A stretch of 64,000 bases of DNA from Cryptomeria japonica (GCF_030272615.1 NC_081414.1:663972938-664036937); one strand, 5' to 3'. Shown: positions 1-13,427, numbered from the stretch's first letter. The notes: generated by a model not told the origin, from the letters alone. Numbers and translations: made by a program.

Positions 1-2
1 AT

Positions 3-766
3 TGTTAGATTCAATGACAGTCCCAAAGACACTGAGAGGGGGGGAGGTGAATCAGTGTCTAACCACTTAGCAAAAAATTTAAACTTATTTATAACTTTGC
101 AACCCAAAACAGTGTACCGATAAATAAGAATTAATGCAATAAACACAAATAATAGAGACAACATAGAAACACACCATAACACAAGATATTTAACGAGGAA
201 ACCCGGTATGGGAAAAACCTCAGTGGGATTTGTGACCCACAATATTTACTCACTGTCCAATGAATAAATACTACTTACAATAGGGGCCTGCACATGCAGG
301 GAGGCCAACAGCCTAGAGCTCACTGCTCAAAGAAGAGTCTCACTGACTACAAAATGCATAATTAAATCCAATACAATGTACTGCTCAAAATAGCATCTCT
401 AATGCCAGGTTCAGTACCAGTTTAAGCTCAGATAGATACCCTATCCAAAAACCTTCACTGCCACTAAATAATTATTTTCTACAATATATATCATATATCT
501 CCTCTCAAAATGACTTATAAGATCTCATACATATATGAGTCTTTTACAATATACCATGTCAACTTACAAAAGATAATTATATTTCAATAAACAAAAGTTC
601 ATCCCATGTCAGCTAGAGTGTCGGTATGCTTTGTTGCCGATGTAATCTAAATGCTGGTGTAAGTGCCTGTCGATGCCGGTGTCTGCCGGTGTATAATATA
701 TGTGATGCCGAGCATGTAGAAATATATTACTGGTTGGTTGCCAATTGGTTACCATTAATGACAACA
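3..766 (-). mobile_element. LTR (5' LTR or solo) of a minus-strand LTR element
   Basis: Read on the minus strand the segment begins TGTTGTCATTAATGG at 766 and ends CTAACA at 3, the TG...CA ends of an LTR. The two bases beyond it (AT at 2-1) match the spacer that separates the LTR from the primer binding site in the complete element at 54638, so the internal region probably lies left of the window. It is related to the solo LTR at 38780-39833: both share ggaggtgaatcag near the same end, a 'gaaaaacc' block, and 'gagctcactgct'. No target duplication can be tested because the left flank is missing. The right boundary could be a few bases off. Confidence 0.55.
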
Positions 767-1299
767 TCAACTATTCTCATAAGATTGTAGAATTCCAACA
801 CCTAAGGCATAGATGTTTTCCAGATTTTTTTTTGAATTAGTTTACTATTTTTCCCAATGCATTGAAAAAAGAAGTTCATGTTCGGTGAAAAACCTACATT
901 TATAAGAAATAAAATTAAAATATATTATAGAAACTAAATATATTAAAAATTATACTATTTGGAAATATTATAATAAAGACTAAATACTTACAAAAACAAA
1001 ACTTCTAAATGATTTCATTTGACCCCCCAAAAGCTAATGTAAAATTGGTTTTTAATCAGCATTTGATAGATGCAAAGGAGACTCCATTGCAAGTATTATT
1101 TAGAAGTAGAGAGGTTCTATCAAAGAAATTTTGATCTAAGAGCCTTTGATCTAACTCTCTTCAATTCATTACTTCAAATAGGACCTTTTAAAGCTTAAAT
1201 CATTATATTTTCTAAAAAAAGTATGATTTCAACAAAAATCAGGATGTACCAAAAAGTGGGAACCAGTATTCTGAGTTCACCCCTAACAAAGACCAATTT
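767..1299. other. AT-rich spacer, no gene recognised
   Basis: This stretch is AT-rich, with short open frames only and no recognisable protein motif. It lies between the LTR at 3-766 and the leader of repeat unit copy 1. Confidence 0.5.
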
Positions 1300-2115
1300 T
1301 GCATCAGGATACCATATACCGATGAGAGAGCATCGCGAGACAAATTTATACTCATCAGAAGAAGTTATACCAATCAAGGAGCAAAGTTGAGGAGAATTGA
1401 TGCATCAGAAAAAACTATACCGATATGACCCATCGGTATAGTAAACACTAGTGGCAGCAGTAGAGAATTGTCTTGCCGATAGCCACCCCAACGCCTAAAG
1501 AAATCATCAATGAAACATATACTGATGGAACATACTCTATTGGGAAGACTTTGCTTATCGGTATGTTTCATTTCAGATTACCCTGATACCCGATGAAGGA
1601 GTGGACTGATTAAGCGGAGTGAAGATACTATCGAGAAGACTCATGGCGATGAAGTCGGTTGCATCAGTATAACCAAAGCGATCAGTATGTGTTACTTCGA
1701 GCCACTCGACGCCTAAAGAAATCATCGGTCAAACATATACCGATGGAACATACTCTATTGGGAAGACTTTGCTTATCGGTATGTTTCATTTCAGATTACC
1801 CTGATACCTAATGAAAGAGTAGACTGATTGAGTGGAGCGAAGACACTATCGGGAAGACTCATGGCGATGAAGCCGGTTGCATCAGGAAGAGCTATGCCGA
1901 TGGTGAAGCCCATCGGGGAAATAATTCCTATCGCGATAACGCTAAATGAGCTCACCTGACCCCCGATGAGAATATCGGTTTGAGATATATCGATGAGGAG
2001 GAAAAGGAGTCATCAACTTAGGGTATCCTGATAAGAGAAAGTAAGATGTCAAAGAAGATAAAGGGTTGTTCAGAGAGCACCAAAAGGGAAATATTCATCG
2101 GGAAAACATATGTCG
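1300..2115 (+). repeat. Leader of unit copy 1, rich in ATACCGATG / CATCGGTAT motifs
   Basis: Many variants of ATACCGATG and its reverse complement CATCGGTAT are scattered through this stretch (for example near 1316, 1420, 1560, 1738, 1780, 1897 and 1975). The same kind of motif-rich leader precedes unit copy 2 at 32950-33480, and the two leaders converge into alignable sequence just before the coding region. This suggests the leader belongs to the repeat unit, as an untranslated or regulatory region or an LTR remnant. No promoter element can be fixed. Confidence 0.5.
1492..1885 (+). repeat. Direct duplication, 176-bp units with 218-bp period
   Basis: The unit at 1492-1667 starts cgcctaaagaaatcatc and ends gttgcatcag. 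It recurs at 1710-1885 with the same order of words, including ggaacatactctattggg and gcttatcggtatg. Differences are mostly single-base transitions. The duplication lies within the motif-rich leader of copy 1; I did not see it in copy 2. Confidence 0.8.
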
Positions 2116-2353
2116 ACGAGCCGTTGTCATATCAGAATTCAAAACCAAAATTTTTAAAAGTCTTCTATTTAATACTTGCAGTAGATGTATATATGGTTCA
2201 CACGAGGAAAATTTTATGAGAATTTCATTATTGCAAAAGAATACGGTGGAACTAGAAATTGCCTTGTCTAAATACTACGTTGGTGAAAGAAGAATACATA
2301 GATGAAACACATTGCGCCTTTGAAAAATAGAGCAGAGGATTGTAATTGCAGAA

Positions 2354-5300
2354 ATGGAAGCTTCGAGTTCAATAAGAAAGAAGAGGGTGGCCAAGAGCCC
2401 TTACTCTAAGGAAAAGAAAGGAAAAACTGAAGAGGTGCCTCCATTCAGGAAGTTAAACCAAGACATGATAGACCAAATGCAGGTACCCGGCCCAAAATCC
2501 AAAAGGTCGAAGAAGCACCTTCCGAGGAGAGACAAATTAGAAGACAAGATAGAGAGGTCAAAGATGTTTGGACCAAGGTAAGGGGAAATGAACTATTTAT
2601 GTTCCACTATTTGAGAAGGAGCAAGGAGATGGCACTCTGCAATCCTTGGATGACAAATTTATGTAAGCTAACAGTCCCTAATGTTTTTGTAAACATAATA
2701 TTGCTAGAGGTTTTGGTGAGGATTTATAATTCGATGAAGAGGTGCATTCAGCACCCAAATGGGGAAGCATTTTGTAGCATCCTAAAATTGTGACACTTGC
2801 AATTTCGACTACATTTCAGTCTTCACGATGGCGGCGCAACACGCAACCTAAATGGAGACCCCGAAACCTGATTATGACACCAAAAACTGCATTTTCTTGC
2901 ACCCTGGCCTGAACCTCCTTTGCACCCTGCTATCTCGGGAGGTGGGACCAGAGCACCGAACGCCCTGGTCCTTCAGGACCAGGGCACCCAGCGCCCTGGT
3001 CCCTGGGCCTATTTTGGGCCCGGTCTCCTATGGGGTCTCGGGTCTTTTTGTTTGCAAATTGGAAATTAACTTTCCTGGCCGGCCTAAGGTCGGGAAAATC
3101 AGTCTATTAACCCTAATTGACAAGTATATAAACTACATTTGCCTCTCCCATTTAGGTAAGGAGGACATATGTGTACAAGCATGGAAACTATACTCAAGCA
3201 TTCAAGCATTCAAGCATTCATTCCAAGTCTCCATTCAAGGCTAAGTGTTGCATTCAAGACAAGGATTCAACCATTGAAGAGGAGATCACATACTACATGC
3301 TACATACAACATACAACATACAACAAACAACAACATCTATACCTTCGCACATAAGGATACAAACATCCTTACAACAAGGTATTAGTACTTATTTTACATC
3401 TACATTTACAGCAATTTCTCATTTCTTGGTTAATTCCAAAACCAGGGTTTGACCTAAAGGCAAACCTCTAATCCCTAGCCCCCCAATCATCTTCACTTTT
3501 CTGTGTGTAGGTTGCAAGTACGCGGCTGAAATTGAAGATCTGGAATCCTTGTGCAGAGACGAACAGATTCCCCTTCGTTTCACGGATTTTTCGGGGGACC
3601 GTGGCGCCGGGCGCCATCGTCCCGACAACTTTTGCTCAAATTTGCAGGACAGTGCCGTATCGACATTTTACTGCTAATTCCAGGTCCGCAGCTTCATCCT
3701 ATATCCCTATCTCAGTTTATAAGAGAATCTTTGTCACTTTCTATGCATTCCTAGCTTAATTCTTCTATCAACATTCTTTACAAAAGAGGGTAGCCTTGCT
3801 TTCTTAACCCTTGAAACATATTTAGCATCCAATCTTGCATTGCGTGGGATTGGATCTTGTGGGTTTCAACCCCTCTTTTGAATGTAAAGTCTCTCTCCTA
3901 AGTGAAAACCATCAACCCTAGTGAACCTCCCTTCTCTCTCCTTGGAGTTGGAAGAGGGGAGAGCGACTAGGGTTCGATCGCGATTTTCCGCTTTACACAT
4001 TTATTAGATTTTTTGCGAGTACCATAAACAAGGTTTTCAATTTAGACCCTAGTCCTGATAATCCCTTGTCCTTTGGGGAGTTGGAGGAAGAATACCTCAA
4101 AATGGACACTACACATATCGGCTGGGAATTTACCATTCACAAGAGGCAGGCAGGAAAATTAACAGAGGAAGACAGGCCACCATTCAGCATTGATTTGTTC
4201 AGACACTACTTGCAGTACACATATATGTTGTGTGGGCAAGTAGGAGGGGTGGAGGTTCCTAATCTGGCAAGCACTGGGCTACTAGTGTTAGCCTCTGATA
4301 TACAAATGTATGAACCTATGCCTTTTGACTATGCAGCATATCTGGTGGAGAGGTTGCACAAAGGTTTTTTTAAACCTTAGGGATGATACTCATCCCAATT
4401 TCAAATTTTATTCATTATTGATGCATCTAGTGTTATTTTATGGATATGTAAAGGATTTTTGGCTTAAGGGCCTAAAATTAAATACCAAGAATAGGGAAGG
4501 TGAGGAGTAGCCCATCCAATTGTGGACATCTCTTTGGGATTCTTGATATATGAGGTCCAACTATATTAAGTTTGAAGAACTTATTGTGATGCCATTGTAC
4601 TGAATGTATGGGATTTCATGTGAAGGGTTTATCTCTGATGAGATCAAGAGGTTCCTAAGACCCAGAGATTATGATGAAAGACACATTATTGATCATAACT
4701 AGGGGGACTGGTTTATGAATAAGAATTTTACATGTTTTAGAGTATATGGATTTGAGGGGAGCCCCTACATGCTGCCAAAACTAGTACTAGATAGAATAGC
4801 TTATCTAGAGATTGTGAGGCAATTGAGTGTGTCCAATGCTAAACATTTTACAAATATGCGTAAGCAAGCCTTCCTACCTGGGACACTGAGTTTTGGTGAT
4901 TTTGCCATAGTGTCAACCAAATCTTATGAATAATTTATAAGAAGACAATAGAAGAATACAATTTGTTTGAGCATTATGCCAGGAAAAACTATGATCCTGA
5001 AGGATACATTCAGTCTTGTAAGAAGAGCCATAACTTGGGAGGTTATCTGCATGTCAGTATTGAGGATGAAGATATCTTCAAGAACATGGAGGATGTAGAG
5101 GCCAAAGAGGTAATTGATCAAATAAATAATGAACTAGCAGAAAAGAGACAAAGACTCCAGGAAATTGAAACTGAGGAGGAGGAGGCAAAAAGTGAATCTG
5201 ATGAGAATGCAGTTGTCTCTAGATGGCAAGTGCCAAAGGAGGAAGAAGAGCCAAACATGTAGGGCCAAATAGAGAAAGCATTAGAAGTTCACGTTGACTC

Positions 5301-6537
5301 TCAGTTATAGGAGTTTTCTTCTTTTGTTGCTGATGATGTTTTTATTCATTCCAAAGAATTTAAAACATTCTTGTACAATTTTAAAGGGAAGAAATTGAGG
5401 GACTCTATTCCCAACATAATGCCTGATAATGAGGCTGAGTTTTTAAACAAATTAAAAGAGGAAATTGATGAAGAGATAACTACAATGACCCCTCAAAAGG
5501 GGAGGCAACTTCTTACAGAGGCTGGGGTGATTTTGTTTCCCGAATGGGACCTCAGTGCTTCTTTTATCTTTGACAATTTATTTCATTCAAAAAACAAGGA
5601 ATTCAAATTGGATATACAAGGTGTAAATGATGTATTTATTGGTTCAAGATTTGATCAGGAAGAGGAATCTTTGAGGTTATGGGCTTTGTACCCTCCCCAT
5701 AAGAGGCCAAAGATCATTTATGTTGACAAGGCCTTTGGCCATACAATGAAACTATAAGTTGGTGAAATTGATCCAATTATTTCTATTGATATCGGAGTGG
5801 ATATTTTAAAATTCAATAAAGCATAGATGGTCAGAGTAGTGAGGGAGAGGAACCAGTACAAGGCGATGTATGAAGAAATGCTAAGGAGAAGTGGGCAATA
5901 GGTGCCAATGGTTCTTACTCTGGATAGCTCTCAATGGAAGAAAAAATGTGAGGAGTTGCAGCAAGAAAATAAAAGGATATTAAAATAGATGCAAAGTGTG
6001 AGGGAAGATACTGATGGTGTATTACTAACTAAAAGATTTGAGGTTTTACAAGGCTATCTGAAAGAATTCTGGATAGTATTTCAAAAGAACATGGACAATG
6101 CAGTTTCACACAATAGAATTTCAAACAGTTTGGGAACAAGGTTGCATGATAAAACAATGGCCAAAGCGGAAACAAAAGAAATTGAAAACATAAAGAGGTT
6201 GCTAGCTAAACACAATAAATTTAATGAAGAATTACAATTTGAATATGATGAATGAAAAGACACTGTTCAACATGGTTTCCCAGAGTTAATTCATCAGAAG
6301 GGTGAGATAAAGGATAAATATGTATGGATCTCAGAATGTCGTAGTCTTCTCAATGTTGCCCTTGATATTTCCCTAATTGATGGAATTGAATTGAAAGAGA
6401 CTATGAAACATATGGAAAACTTTTTCACATTGGAAGTCATTGTCAGGGATATCATCCATGATGCAGACACATATAAGTCAGAGAAGTACTTGGAGCATAT
6501 CCAAAAGTGTGGAAAGATGCTAGGAGACCAAACCTAA
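2354..6537 (+). pseudogene. Unfamiliar repeat-unit protein, copy 1 (broken, split by a solo LTR)
   Basis: I do not recognise the family. The ATG at 2354 opens a basic, serine/lysine-rich N-terminus with nuclear-signal-like KKR and KSKRSKK runs. Next comes a globular region (words such as CNPWMTNL, PNVFVN, YLQYTYMLCGQVGG and FKFYSLLMHLVLFYG), then an acidic linker near 5090-5260. The C-terminal half, 5371-6537, is rich in lysine, glutamate and leucine and probably helical. It aligns along its length with copy 2 (33617-36584). Breaks relative to copy 2 are a one-base shift near 2570, a T-run shift near 4370, another near 4935, and in-frame stops at 4508, 4601, 4700, 5260, 5824 and elsewhere. 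The solo LTR at 2773-3997 interrupts it. It could be an extra ORF of a non-autonomous retroelement or a dispersed host-derived gene; I favour the first. Confidence 0.65.
2773..3997. mobile_element. Solo LTR with 5-bp target duplication CATTT
   Basis: The element runs from TGTAGCATCCTAAAATTG at 2773 to GCTTTACA at 3997 (1,225 bp). CATTT occurs immediately before (2768-2772) and after (3998-4002). Copy 2 of the host unit has the uninterrupted site, where the words 'gttt|attagattt' run on at about 34037. Inside is a GC-rich block (2930-3010) with repeated ccctggtcc/ggaccaggg words. There is no coding region, so it is the product of LTR-LTR recombination. It says nothing certain about the superfamily, although the 5-bp duplication and TG...CA ends are typical of gypsy and copia LTRs. 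Confidence 0.88.
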
Positions 6538-7440
6538 TGTCTAAGTTGGAGCCCAAAGCCATGTTTTCCTATGTTTTTATAATATGTTCATATTATAAAG
6601 ATAGTTTTTAGGAAGTTAATTTTTAGTTAGTTTTTGTTAGTTTTTGTTAGTTTTAGTTTTAATGAAAGGGTATGCCCTTTCACTTTCAAACTAAATCCTC
6701 ATCTATAAATGGAGGATATTTTAGAACAAGTGGGGGAGATACCTCAAGTTTTATGATCTTATCAAGATAATTCTATACAACACTTATGCAGTTTGTTTTC
6801 TGCAAATATCAAAGTAGATGGATGATACATATTGAAATCAATTGGTTTGATTATCTATTTTCAATATAAATTTCAAGTGTTCTTTATTCTGAATGGTATA
6901 TGCTTTTCAATTTATTGATTAGTTCCATGTGATAAATATATTTTATTAGATTGTGTCAATGTGCTATCTTATGCTATTGTGATTGAGACTAATTTCTAGT
7001 TTGAGCATCAGTTTGAAAGGTTGGTTGGCAAGTTTCAAATCATCTTATTGGTATTTCAAATCAAAGTTAAAATTCAATAAGACTAAGTGCATTTTATATT
7101 TCATTTACAATCCATATAGATGCTTTTAATGTGATGGTCTTGTTTTGAAAACAAGTTATTAAAATTGTCTCCATAGTTATATGTAGAATCTTTCAATTTG
7201 AAATAGTATGAAATTAGTAAGGGATGAAGGCACTGGTCTGTTGTTGATTTGATATAATTAAATCGGGTATTTTTAGAAGCAATCTTCATCAAATAATCAT
7301 ACTTTTAATTTATACAGGCACAACTTCATAAACATTTATAAGTAAGCATTTCATAATTTTTAGCAAGCAATAAATATAACCAGACAGAATTCAAGAATCA
7401 TTTGCCTCCTCGAAATTCGCTATAGAATAGACTTTAACCG
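6538..7440 (+). repeat. 3' region of unit copy 1
   Basis: This non-coding AT-rich stretch aligns with 36585-37445 after copy 2. Shared words include gggtatgccctttca, ctcatctata, the tgtgctatctta type, and ggcactggtct. The alignment ends near 7440/37445, which I take as the 3' limit of the repeat unit. A purine run aagtgggggagat at 6730 resembles a polypurine tract, but no LTR start follows it. Confidence 0.65.
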
Positions 7441-7563
7441 AAATTCAAGAAGTTCATGTTTCTCAACCTAATTGAAATTGAAGATTATTAGAACACTATT
7501 CAAATGCTAAATTACATCCCACTTTAACTTAAATGAAAGAACCAATAGATAAGTTCCTCTCAC

Positions 7564-8231
7564 CCTCTGAGAAAGCCCTATCTGATCAAAGTTATCGTGT
7601 ATATCTATAGATTCTTGAAGCATATCATAATCTTCCTCTTCTACATAAATTTCATTCAAAGCCTAATTAACAGCAACTGCATTGTTGATCTATACTGCAA
7701 CCATGTACGACTTCACAAGATGGAGATGTCCAGCATGGATAACAAATACAACAAAACAAAAGATACTCATGAAATTTTTCCAAACCAAATAGCTGCTAAA
7801 GAGAACATCTAGAAAAAATTAATACCCAAGTGAAAGACATCTCGGTAATCCTAAAAATAGTAACAGAATAAAAGAGTTTAGAGCCATACCTTATGCATGA
7901 TGTCAACCACTCGTGTGTGGTCTACCCTAAGGGCAAGGACATTCAAGAGGTCATTAATAAGATCTAGGTGTTCTTGCAAATAAAAGTGTATAGCTTTGTA
8001 GTACAATTCAACATTGGCCACTTTAACTACAACATCTTTGAATTGCATATGATCCCATGGCCTCTAGAGAATGTTTCATGATAGTAGTGGTAGTATTATC
8101 ATATTCATCATCTTGAATATATAAATATGTAAGTTCCTTCCAATGTTGTTGCTCATCAAAAACATGGATATGAGTTCATCAAAGCGACCCCTATTTTGAT
8201 AGTAATCACTGACCTCTTCCAAGTCATCCAC
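7564..8231 (-). pseudogene. Clathrin heavy chain gene fragment, introns retained
   Basis: On the minus strand, 8231 down to 7890 reads VDDLEEVSDYYQNRG, then [15 protein letters not shown], then [17 protein letters not shown] and [17 protein letters not shown]. These are unmistakable clathrin heavy chain leg-repeat sequence. After ...ATAAG at 7890 comes GTATGG, a splice donor, and the next exon is at 7734-7564 (AGHLHLVKSYMVAV..., [18 protein letters not shown]), ending at a GTGAG donor. Intron 8231-side begins after CTAG. About 50 codons between ELIS and DEQQHW are missing, and there are stops at V*INN and N*ALNE plus a shift near 8090. Because introns remain, this is a DNA-level copy and not a retrocopy. 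It lies next to the CACTA element's 3' side and may be captured host DNA. Confidence 0.87.
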
Positions 8232-8542
8232 CTAGAACAAAAAATATAAATTTCTCACCTTCACAGTTACACATAACACTACACATGAACCTTCCCAGAT
8301 TATCATGAAAAAAAAAACTTAAAAAACAAACCACTTACTTGTGGTGTTGTTGTTCATGTTGGCTCTGTTGGACCCTGCAATTAAGATTCAATATACATTA
8401 TTCAATAAGATTAACCGTGCAACATAATGAAATATTGAAAAGTGTGTTATCTTATTGAGCTTCGCTTGGTTTTGAGAATAGTTTAATATTCTCTACTTAA
8501 TAGGGCCAACCACATGAAGGTGGAATCTCATTTGGCCCCTCC
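8232..8542 (-). other. Intron-like spacer and chromovirus insertion flank
   Basis: The part at 8232-8335 looks like intron on the minus strand, next to the clathrin exon. A short stretch at 8342-8383 is bounded on the minus strand by GCAG and GTAAGTGG and could be a small exon. The rest is AT-rich up to the ggcccctcc where the chromovirus LTR begins. No protein match. Confidence 0.35.
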
Positions 8543-11500
8543 TGTAATGCCCCGCCAGGAACCCCAAAGGAAAACCATACAACTAAGCAACTAAGGGTGA
8601 AATAAAAAAAATTTAAAGTATAAATCACATTAAGTGCATTAATTACTACATTGCAGAATAATAACACAAGCGGAAGACTCACACAAGAATTCCTAAAGGG
8701 TTACCAACGAAGAATAAAATGAAAGGTTAAATTCCATAATTACGATTAATCCAATTATCTATAAATTACTCATTGAGCATAATAAACCATAAACATATAA
8801 CAGATATCATCATTTAGAGATTGAAAGTATTACAATATGATTTTCTCTTCAATAAATAATTCATACAAACCATAAGGATAACTAATAAATAACATCCAAA
8901 ACTTAAGATTACATTGTTCATAAAATACATGGCTCCCAATAATACATATAAAATTTACATTTTTACCAAAAACAAGGTTACACAATTCCATTAATACAAA
9001 TGACCACATAGGTCTCCAAAAGGGCAATAATCACCAACATGAGATGATGCACGAATCATGAACCACAACAACACCTTTGAAGCCAATCCTTGCATGAAGG
9101 GATGAACAAGAACATCCAATGGGAAGTGGCACTACCACCCGACCATGTGATCCCAAAATGGAATCACCCCACCATGCTAGGAGATATCAAAATACCCTCA
9201 AGCAAGCATAACCAAGACATGGATGATAGTACAATATGACTCCACAATACTCCAGGTGGACTCGACATCACAATACACTAGTGACCCTAAAGAGAGAGTG
9301 TCATCGCATAGCTTATGATGGTTACCCTAGGTAGGCCTCCATAGGTCCCGACCCCCATCCTGGGTTATCCTGGTAACCTTTCTCGAACCCCGAGTTCCAT
9401 CTAAGTCTCATATGGACCCTACCAACCCTTTATCAGGACAAGGTGGTTGGTTTACCATTCCAAGCCTTCCCACATCTTGAGCCTATACGAGCACTCAACC
9501 ATGCGCGGGGCACCATATCTTAATTAATGTTATAAACTACCCACCCCCTCATCAATTATTAGGTTATCACTTATTATCTAACTTTCGAAGGGTTATCATG
9601 CCATCCACTTCAAGTGTGGCCCCCACTCGAAAGCCACTCTCTCATAGGACACTAAACAAACATAGTCACTCCATGAGGCCCCTATGGCGAAACAAATAGC
9701 CATAACACCACTACAACCATACAGGTGACCAAAACAAATAGCCATAACACCACTACAACCATACAGGTGACCAAAACAAAGACTTACTAACCCTTGTTTA
9801 ACCATAATGAATAAGCACAATATGGTTGAAACAATGAGGTCATAAATATATCACCTGATCAAGAGGTACGAAATACACTACAACATGGTGACTAAACCTA
9901 GACAAGAAATTGCAACAAAATAAACCCATTGTAAGAAATGCTAAATTCACTAACACCCAACTCAGACAATCTTTGAGAATAACAACATCATATACACTTT
10001 CAAATTCATCAATTTAAAATTTAATAAAACACCCCACATTTATAATACATCATCTTAAGACGTCATTCAATTTTATTTCCAATACACTAATCCAAAAAAT
10101 AAAAATCCATATCAAAGATATAACATATGAGTTATATTAAAATATTTAATTCTACTTCCAAAATAAATCTAATTTACCAATTAGATCTCATAGAACTAAT
10201 GCCTTGATTAAAACAAATATATATATATATATATATATTAATAAAAAATTATAGAAAACAAAAACATCAATAATCACATGTTGTTATTAAATAGCGAACA
10301 CTTTCATTAGCGGTGGCATTAGCCTACCTGCCAGTAGTGCTGCTACCATACGGTAGAAGACACTACCAACCATCCCACATGGTGGGATTACCCTGCCATG
10401 TGGGGATCAATATATATATATATATTTTAAATTTAATTAAAAATTAAACCATTCCTACACTGCACAAAATCACTGGTAATGAACAGAAGTTTAAACTTGC
10501 AATGATATTTTTTCAATAAGGGATTTTGGTAAACCACTAAAGCATAAAAAACCCAAATATAAAGATCTTGGGGAAAATTCAAAAGAATTTAAAGAAATAA
10601 GAGGGGATTTGATTCTTTTTTTTTATTTCTTCACACACATGAAAAATCCTTGCATCATACAAAGAGTCAAATTAACAAAATTTTGCCAACATAACCCCCA
10701 AATTTTGAACAAATAAAAACATGTAAATAAACAGAAAACTAAATCTATTTCTTACTACTCAAAACAGGAAATAATCAAAAACTAATTTTTTGCAAAAGCT
10801 TGGAGCACACAGCCAACAAGATATTGGAAAATCTCTTCAACTAAAACACATTGATTTGGGATTTAATCAAATTCAATAGCAACTACTCTATTTCCAAATC
10901 AAACTTTCAACAAGAATCACTAATAAGATTTAACAAATTTTAATCACACACACAGGGAAGAAAGCTCAAAACATTCAAATTTTATTGCAACAAAGAGGGA
11001 AATCTATCCAACCTAACAAGCAATCTAGGAAGAAAATTGTAGAAGAGTTCAATCCTGCATACCAATTCCAAAATCCAGATTCCTCCTTCCAAATGGTTTC
11101 CAAGTTTTTGTTTTAAAAAATGTCTCCTTCTCTTCCTGTGAACTCACAGGTAATATAGCCAAAAATATTTTCAACCTAAACTTTTAGGTTAAAAGTTTCC
11201 TCAACCAATAGGAATAAGATATTTTAAAAGTAATAAAATTTAATTTCTCTTTTTCATGACACAATTCTTTTTAAACCAAAAATAAAATCTAAAAGCTAAC
11301 AAAAAAGGTAAATGGAAATGCTTTTTATTTCTTTTCCTTTTTCAATAAGAATTTAACTCAACATTTGCACTAAAATTCAAATTGCATAGCATTTAACTAA
11401 TTTCTTTTTGAAATAATTTTATACTACAATTTTCACAATATAACATGCAATTTAACCATTTAATTTAACAAATCCATTTATATAAATTAGATCAATAAAT

Positions 11501-12215
11501 TCAAGGCATGTAATTAAATTAAATACGCCAACACAAAATAACACAATTTACTCAATTTAAAACTATTCAAATAACTGGAAGCACGCAAAATGAGAAAAGA
11601 CCATACATTGACTCACAAAATGAAAATACCAAAGCACTATGACTTGCATACTAGTCAAATGGGAAAAGACGACCGACTGATAACACTCACATGAGTGTAA
11701 CTGCGGTTCAAATTAGGATCTAACAACTATCTCCTCCACTCCCTTCGGTCAAATAAGGCACGCTCAAACCTATGAAACCAGGTGGAGTCGATACCCTGTA
11801 CCTACCTGGTACTTGTACCTATAATGTCCTGCATCAAAGAACCACACGTGCATATAGGCAAATATATAAACAGACACAGCACACACACCGATGAAGGAGA
11901 ATCATGACATTCCCTATCTCACCGGAGTGAGTGAAGAAAAATCATCCCCTTGCATCCCATACACTTGCAAACACGAAACATGTAAATAACACATTGCACA
12001 TATAAAGTAAATGTGTCAGTCCATGTCAGTAATCCATAAAAATCTCATTTAACATAAGTAATGAAATACTGCATGAAAGCATACAATAAACATCAAGTTA
12101 AAGCATGTAATAACATCGCATGAAGTTTGAATTAAGTATAACAATAATGTATCCACTAAATAGTCAACTAAAGTCAAACATGAGTCTAAAAAGTCTAATC
12201 AAGAAGGGTACTACA
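8543..12215 (-). repeat. 3' LTR of the chromovirus (left)
   Basis: This runs from TGTAATGCCCCGCCAGG (8543) to GGGTACTACA (12215), 3,673 bp. It is homologous to 17216-21012 along its whole length. It contains (TA)n runs near 10217-10239 and 10410-10425 and a single copy of the ggtagtgctgctacc unit near 10333. There is also a 44-bp internal duplication near 9685-9775 (the words atagccataacaccactac occur twice) that the other LTR lacks. It is otherwise AT-rich and non-coding. Confidence 0.9.
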
Positions 12216-12229
12216 TTCTCCCCCCCCGA
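12216..12229 (-). promoter_or_regulatory. Polypurine tract of the chromovirus
   Basis: The plus strand reads ttctcccccccc; on the element strand this is a G/A run directly upstream of the LTR start TGTAGTACCC. It has the position and composition of the second-strand primer site. Confidence 0.8.
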
Positions 12230-12251
12230 AACTAGGCTTACTCCTGGAAGC

Positions 12252-13427
12252 CTAAAACAGATAAGAATAAATCTCTCTCATCTTCGCTATGTCCTCCCAT
12301 GTCGCCAAGGTCTCATCATTTGGGTCCCATAGGACACTTACCTGGTTGATGGTATGACCCCTAAGGGTCAAATCTTGATGCTGAAGAATGCGCACGGGCT
12401 CCATGAAAAGTTGCCCATCCTCGACGTGCAAAGCGTTCCAATCAAGAACATGAGTCACATCAGGATGATAAGGTCAAAGAACTGAAACAAGAAAGACATA
12501 GTGGATGCAGGATAGACTTGGTGGGAAGGCAAGACGGTAGGAAATGGGTCCTATCCTCTTAAGGATCTCAAAAGGGCCAACAAAATGAGGTGCCAACTTA
12601 GAACTCTTTCCATAACGGATCGGACTTTTCCGCGGTTGCACTCTCAAGAACACACAGTCGCCAATAGAAAACTGACGATCCACTCTATGAGCATCGGCAT
12701 ACTTCTTCTTCCTGTCCTGAGTAGCTACCAAATGCCCATGAATCTGCTCAACCTACTACTCCATCTCTTGAAGCATATCCGGTCCTAAATGCATCCTATC
12801 CTCTAACCGATCTCAACTCAAAGGAGTACGAAAAGGATGACCATACAATGCTTGGAAGGGAGACATGCCTATGGAGATGTGATATTGGTTGTTATAAGAA
12901 AACTCCACAAGGCAAAGATATTCCTCCCAGCACGACTGCTGGTCCATAACATACATGCGAAGCATGTCCTCCAAGACCTGATTCACACGCTCAGTATGAC
13001 CGTCAGTCTTTGGGTGATAAGTTGAACTGAAGTTCAAATGGGTCCCAAAGCATGCTGAAGTGAGGTCCGCAATGTTGAAGTAAAGATAGGGTCTCTATTA
13101 GATATGATCCACCTAGGAATCCCATGCAACCTCACCACATCTTCCAAGAAAACCCGTGCCACCACTACTGGTTAATAAGAAGATTGAATAGGAACAAAAT
13201 GAGCAACTTTGGTCAATCTATCAACAATGACCTTGATGGCATCATGACGATGCAAAGAAAAAAGCAACCCCATTATGAAATCCATGGAAATGATGTCCCA
13301 TTTCCAATCCAGTACCAAATTAGACTGTAAAAGTCCTGTAGGGTGTTGATGCTCTACCTTCACCTGCTGACATTCTAAACACTTCGACACAAAATCAGCA
13401 ATGTCAGGTTCCATACCAGCCCAATTA

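Noticed and set aside
2773-3997. The solo LTR plus target copy is 1,230 bp, a multiple of three, suggesting an in-frame insertion
   Set aside because: The LTR contains stops in all useful frames; the length is a one-in-three coincidence.
9596-9820. Short Cys/Gly repeat frame in the chromovirus LTR
   Set aside because: It comes from a 44-bp internal duplication in non-coding LTR sequence; the other LTR lacks it.
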